Source of the DNA: Diploscapter coronatus
Taxonomy: Eukaryota > Nematoda > Chromadorea > Rhabditida > Rhabditidae
Assembly: GCA_964036155.1 (NCBI GenBank)
Contig: OZ038423.1
Coordinates: forward strand, 11,051,249 to 11,115,248
Direction: 5' to 3'
DNA length: 64,000 nt
Below are positions 62,601-64,000 of this stretch, piece by piece (the stretch's first letter is position 1; each line of letters opens with the position of its first letter). Made by a program: the position numbers and the translations under genes. The notes under the pieces are model-generated. The model did not search any database. It was not told the DNA's origin and was given only the letters and a program-made list of their open reading frames with translations.

Positions 62601-64000
62601 ATTATTTATTGAATAGCCTTTTTTATGATAAAACTATCGATTTTTCTAGGAATCAATATCTTTTAGAAGAATCTCCTTTTAAGCACCAAAGATTAGCAAC
62701 ATATCGTCACGTTTCCATCAAGACAAGCATATTGGCGATTTTCCTTGTTGCGGACGCTAAAAAGTCGACTATGGCGCGCAAATGCCGCCTTCCCGCAACC
62801 AAACATACGCGCACACTAAAACCAGTAATGCGCGTCAACACGCGGTGCAGAAAAGTGAGTATGATTCAATACAAAGAAATGCTGTTTGTTGGATGCAAAA
62901 AGGCATAGGCTAGAGGTACGCATATGATCAAAAATATGTTGCAACATTCAGATAGCGTGCTCAAGATATAAATCATATCTAAGATAGATTGATTACTTTC
63001 CGTCGATTTCTTTATCAAAATCTGCCAGCAGCTTATCGCAGCTAATCCGTTTAGCCGAATCAATCATTTTAACGATTATCTCTTCAGCCGTGGGACTTTC
63101 GCTTTCATAAGATCATGAAACATTACTAAAATAAGATATGTAAAAATAGAACTTATCTTTTCTTTATGTTGCTACTTAAAAGTCATTTCGTTTTAGCAAA
63201 ATAGTTCTCGTTCTACGATGTATATCTTATACCCTCTTGTATCGTGAACGGGAAAGAGTCTCGGTTCATTTTTGTCTGAATCCCAATTCGGATGATTGGC
63301 TCTGTTTTTCCTCTCTGCGCTCTGTTCATTAAAAGCATTTTTCTCTTGCTTTCTCTTTTGCGCTCAACGTATTTCGATTTCCATTGTCAACCTGTCAAAT
63401 AGCGTTGCTGCTTCTTTGCGTTGTTCGATTGTGCGGTTAGAGGCTTTCTCCCAAAATGCGAAACCGCAAAACGAGACGTAAATTGACTCGTAAATAAAAC
63501 ACGTCACGCAATGTCTCGAGTCGAATTGAGTCGGACCGGGCCCGACACCAGTCAAGAAGCCCCAGGGACAATGATTTGGGACGATTTTTAAAGGTCGCGA
63601 AAATCGATAGATCAAGAACATATTTAGAGCGAGTTTCATTGAAGCAACTGATTAATATATTGAGTTAGAGCTTGATCTTCATGAAATTATGTCAAAGACG
63701 ACGAAAGAAAGCTTATCTTCGTTGAAAATTTAAAAAAGGTGATCCTCAAAAATGTCCAAATTTCAGATAACTAACAAGCGACTCGGCGGCGTGAAACGAG
63801 GAGTTTGGGTCGATGGTGGCATTCACGGTAAGTATTTTGGAAAATCTCTGAATTATGTCTAAATAGTGCGTAACTTTAGCTCGAGAATGGGTCTCCCCCT
63901 CAACTGTGCTCTATTTTATTCATCAACTCGTAACTCAATACGACAAAGACCCCACTATCCGTCAATTCGTTGACCGTATGGAATGGTACCTGGTCCCACT
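59650..64000 (+). CDS. M14A zinc carboxypeptidase, 3' end beyond window
   Basis: Seven exons seen: 59650-59756, 60681-60762, 60818-60954, 61344-61422, 61751-61891, 63767-63827 and 63880 to the edge. Residues 18-37 form a signal peptide (VYILLLAIILCSTSLEA). The activation peptide follows (TVYRLHPNTTESLQFLRDL, then DFWKSPSEVGNEVHIM). The linker holds a basic KKRESYGR. The catalytic domain starts at about residue 135 (HSFADVINYLNALA), with VWVDGGIHAREWVSPST giving the HxxE zinc ligands, and MEWYLVP. The active-site histidine, arginine and glutamate of the C-terminal half would lie beyond the edge. This is a secreted digestive or matrix carboxypeptidase of the A/B class, like worm SURO-1 and relatives. 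Intron 5 (1.9 kb) carries coding-like islands. A GC-rich patch at 60480-60570 in intron 1 is unexplained. Confidence 0.95.
62200..63640 (-). other. Possible nested minus-strand gene or pseudogene in carboxypeptidase intron 5
   Basis: Four islands of exon-like composition lie in an AT-rich intron. Read on the minus strand: 63640-63375 (open in two frames; one contains FWEKASNRTIEQRKEAATLF), 63112-62997 (SPTAEEIIVKMIDSAKR... ending at a possible donor GTAATC), 62860-62740 (after TTTTAG, open in several frames) and 62365-62215 (FVRQALQFETYKLKRAESRL, then ADLEKNEKDFGID, ending at a possible donor GTCATA). I could not join them into one consistent reading frame, so a decayed gene, a retro-copy or a multi-exon gene with missed exons are all possible. 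The family is not recognised. Confidence 0.3.

Overview
The window is nuclear DNA of a nematode, most likely a rhabditid-type worm. Exons are GC-rich and introns are short and AT-rich, ending in TTTTCAG or TTTTAG. Acceptor-like sites lie a few bases upstream of several start codons, as expected for spliced-leader trans-splicing. The gene content fits: two ZP-domain cuticle-type proteins, an astacin and a Ly6/ODR-2-like protein. I cannot name the species.

Layout. (1) 0.9-10.4 kb: a small coiled-coil gene on the minus strand is divergently paired with the alpha-COP gene (28 exons, 1232 codons), whose introns carry three small inverted-repeat transposons. (2) 12.5-24.3 kb: a TRAK/Milton kinesin adaptor (21 exons, 794 codons) with a 6.9-kb intron that contains a plausible alternative first exon. 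(3) 24.3-31.7 kb: mostly non-coding, with a 607-bp fold-back element, an unassigned coding exon at 28772 and a GC-rich island near 29.5 kb. (4) 31.7-41.7 kb: GOPC/PIST, an unrecognised 341-aa protein, an astacin metalloprotease, and a Ly6/uPAR-type protein whose first intron holds another fold-back element. (5) 43.0-50.6 kb: a cuticlin-like ZP protein with a transmembrane tail, then an AP-2 transcription factor. (6) 50.9-59.1 kb: an 81-aa secreted orphan, a Shc-type PTB-SH2 adaptor and a second ZP protein. (7) 59.65 kb to the right edge: an M14A zinc carboxypeptidase, cut by the window end. Its 1.9-kb fifth intron has coding-like islands, mostly on the minus strand.

All multi-exon genes except the first lie on the plus strand. 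All gene models were built by hand, and for each complete model the exon lengths sum to a multiple of three. The products do not form one pathway. COPA, TRAK and GOPC are membrane-traffic or organelle-transport factors. The two ZP proteins, the astacin, the Ly6 protein and the carboxypeptidase belong to the cell surface or extracellular matrix. Shc and AP-2 are signalling and transcription factors.

The non-coding part carries several dispersed signals that the genes do not explain. These are a 16-bp motif near AAAGCTGATCTTCACC (20 or more copies), pyrimidine tracts with TACTATTTCTC next to CpG palindromes, a 35-bp repeat in three copies, TGACGTCATGACGCC-like motifs inside introns, and introns that apparently start with GC instead of GT. 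No system of obvious novelty in the sense of a new gene cluster was found. The strongest unexplained signals are these motifs and the orphan genes.
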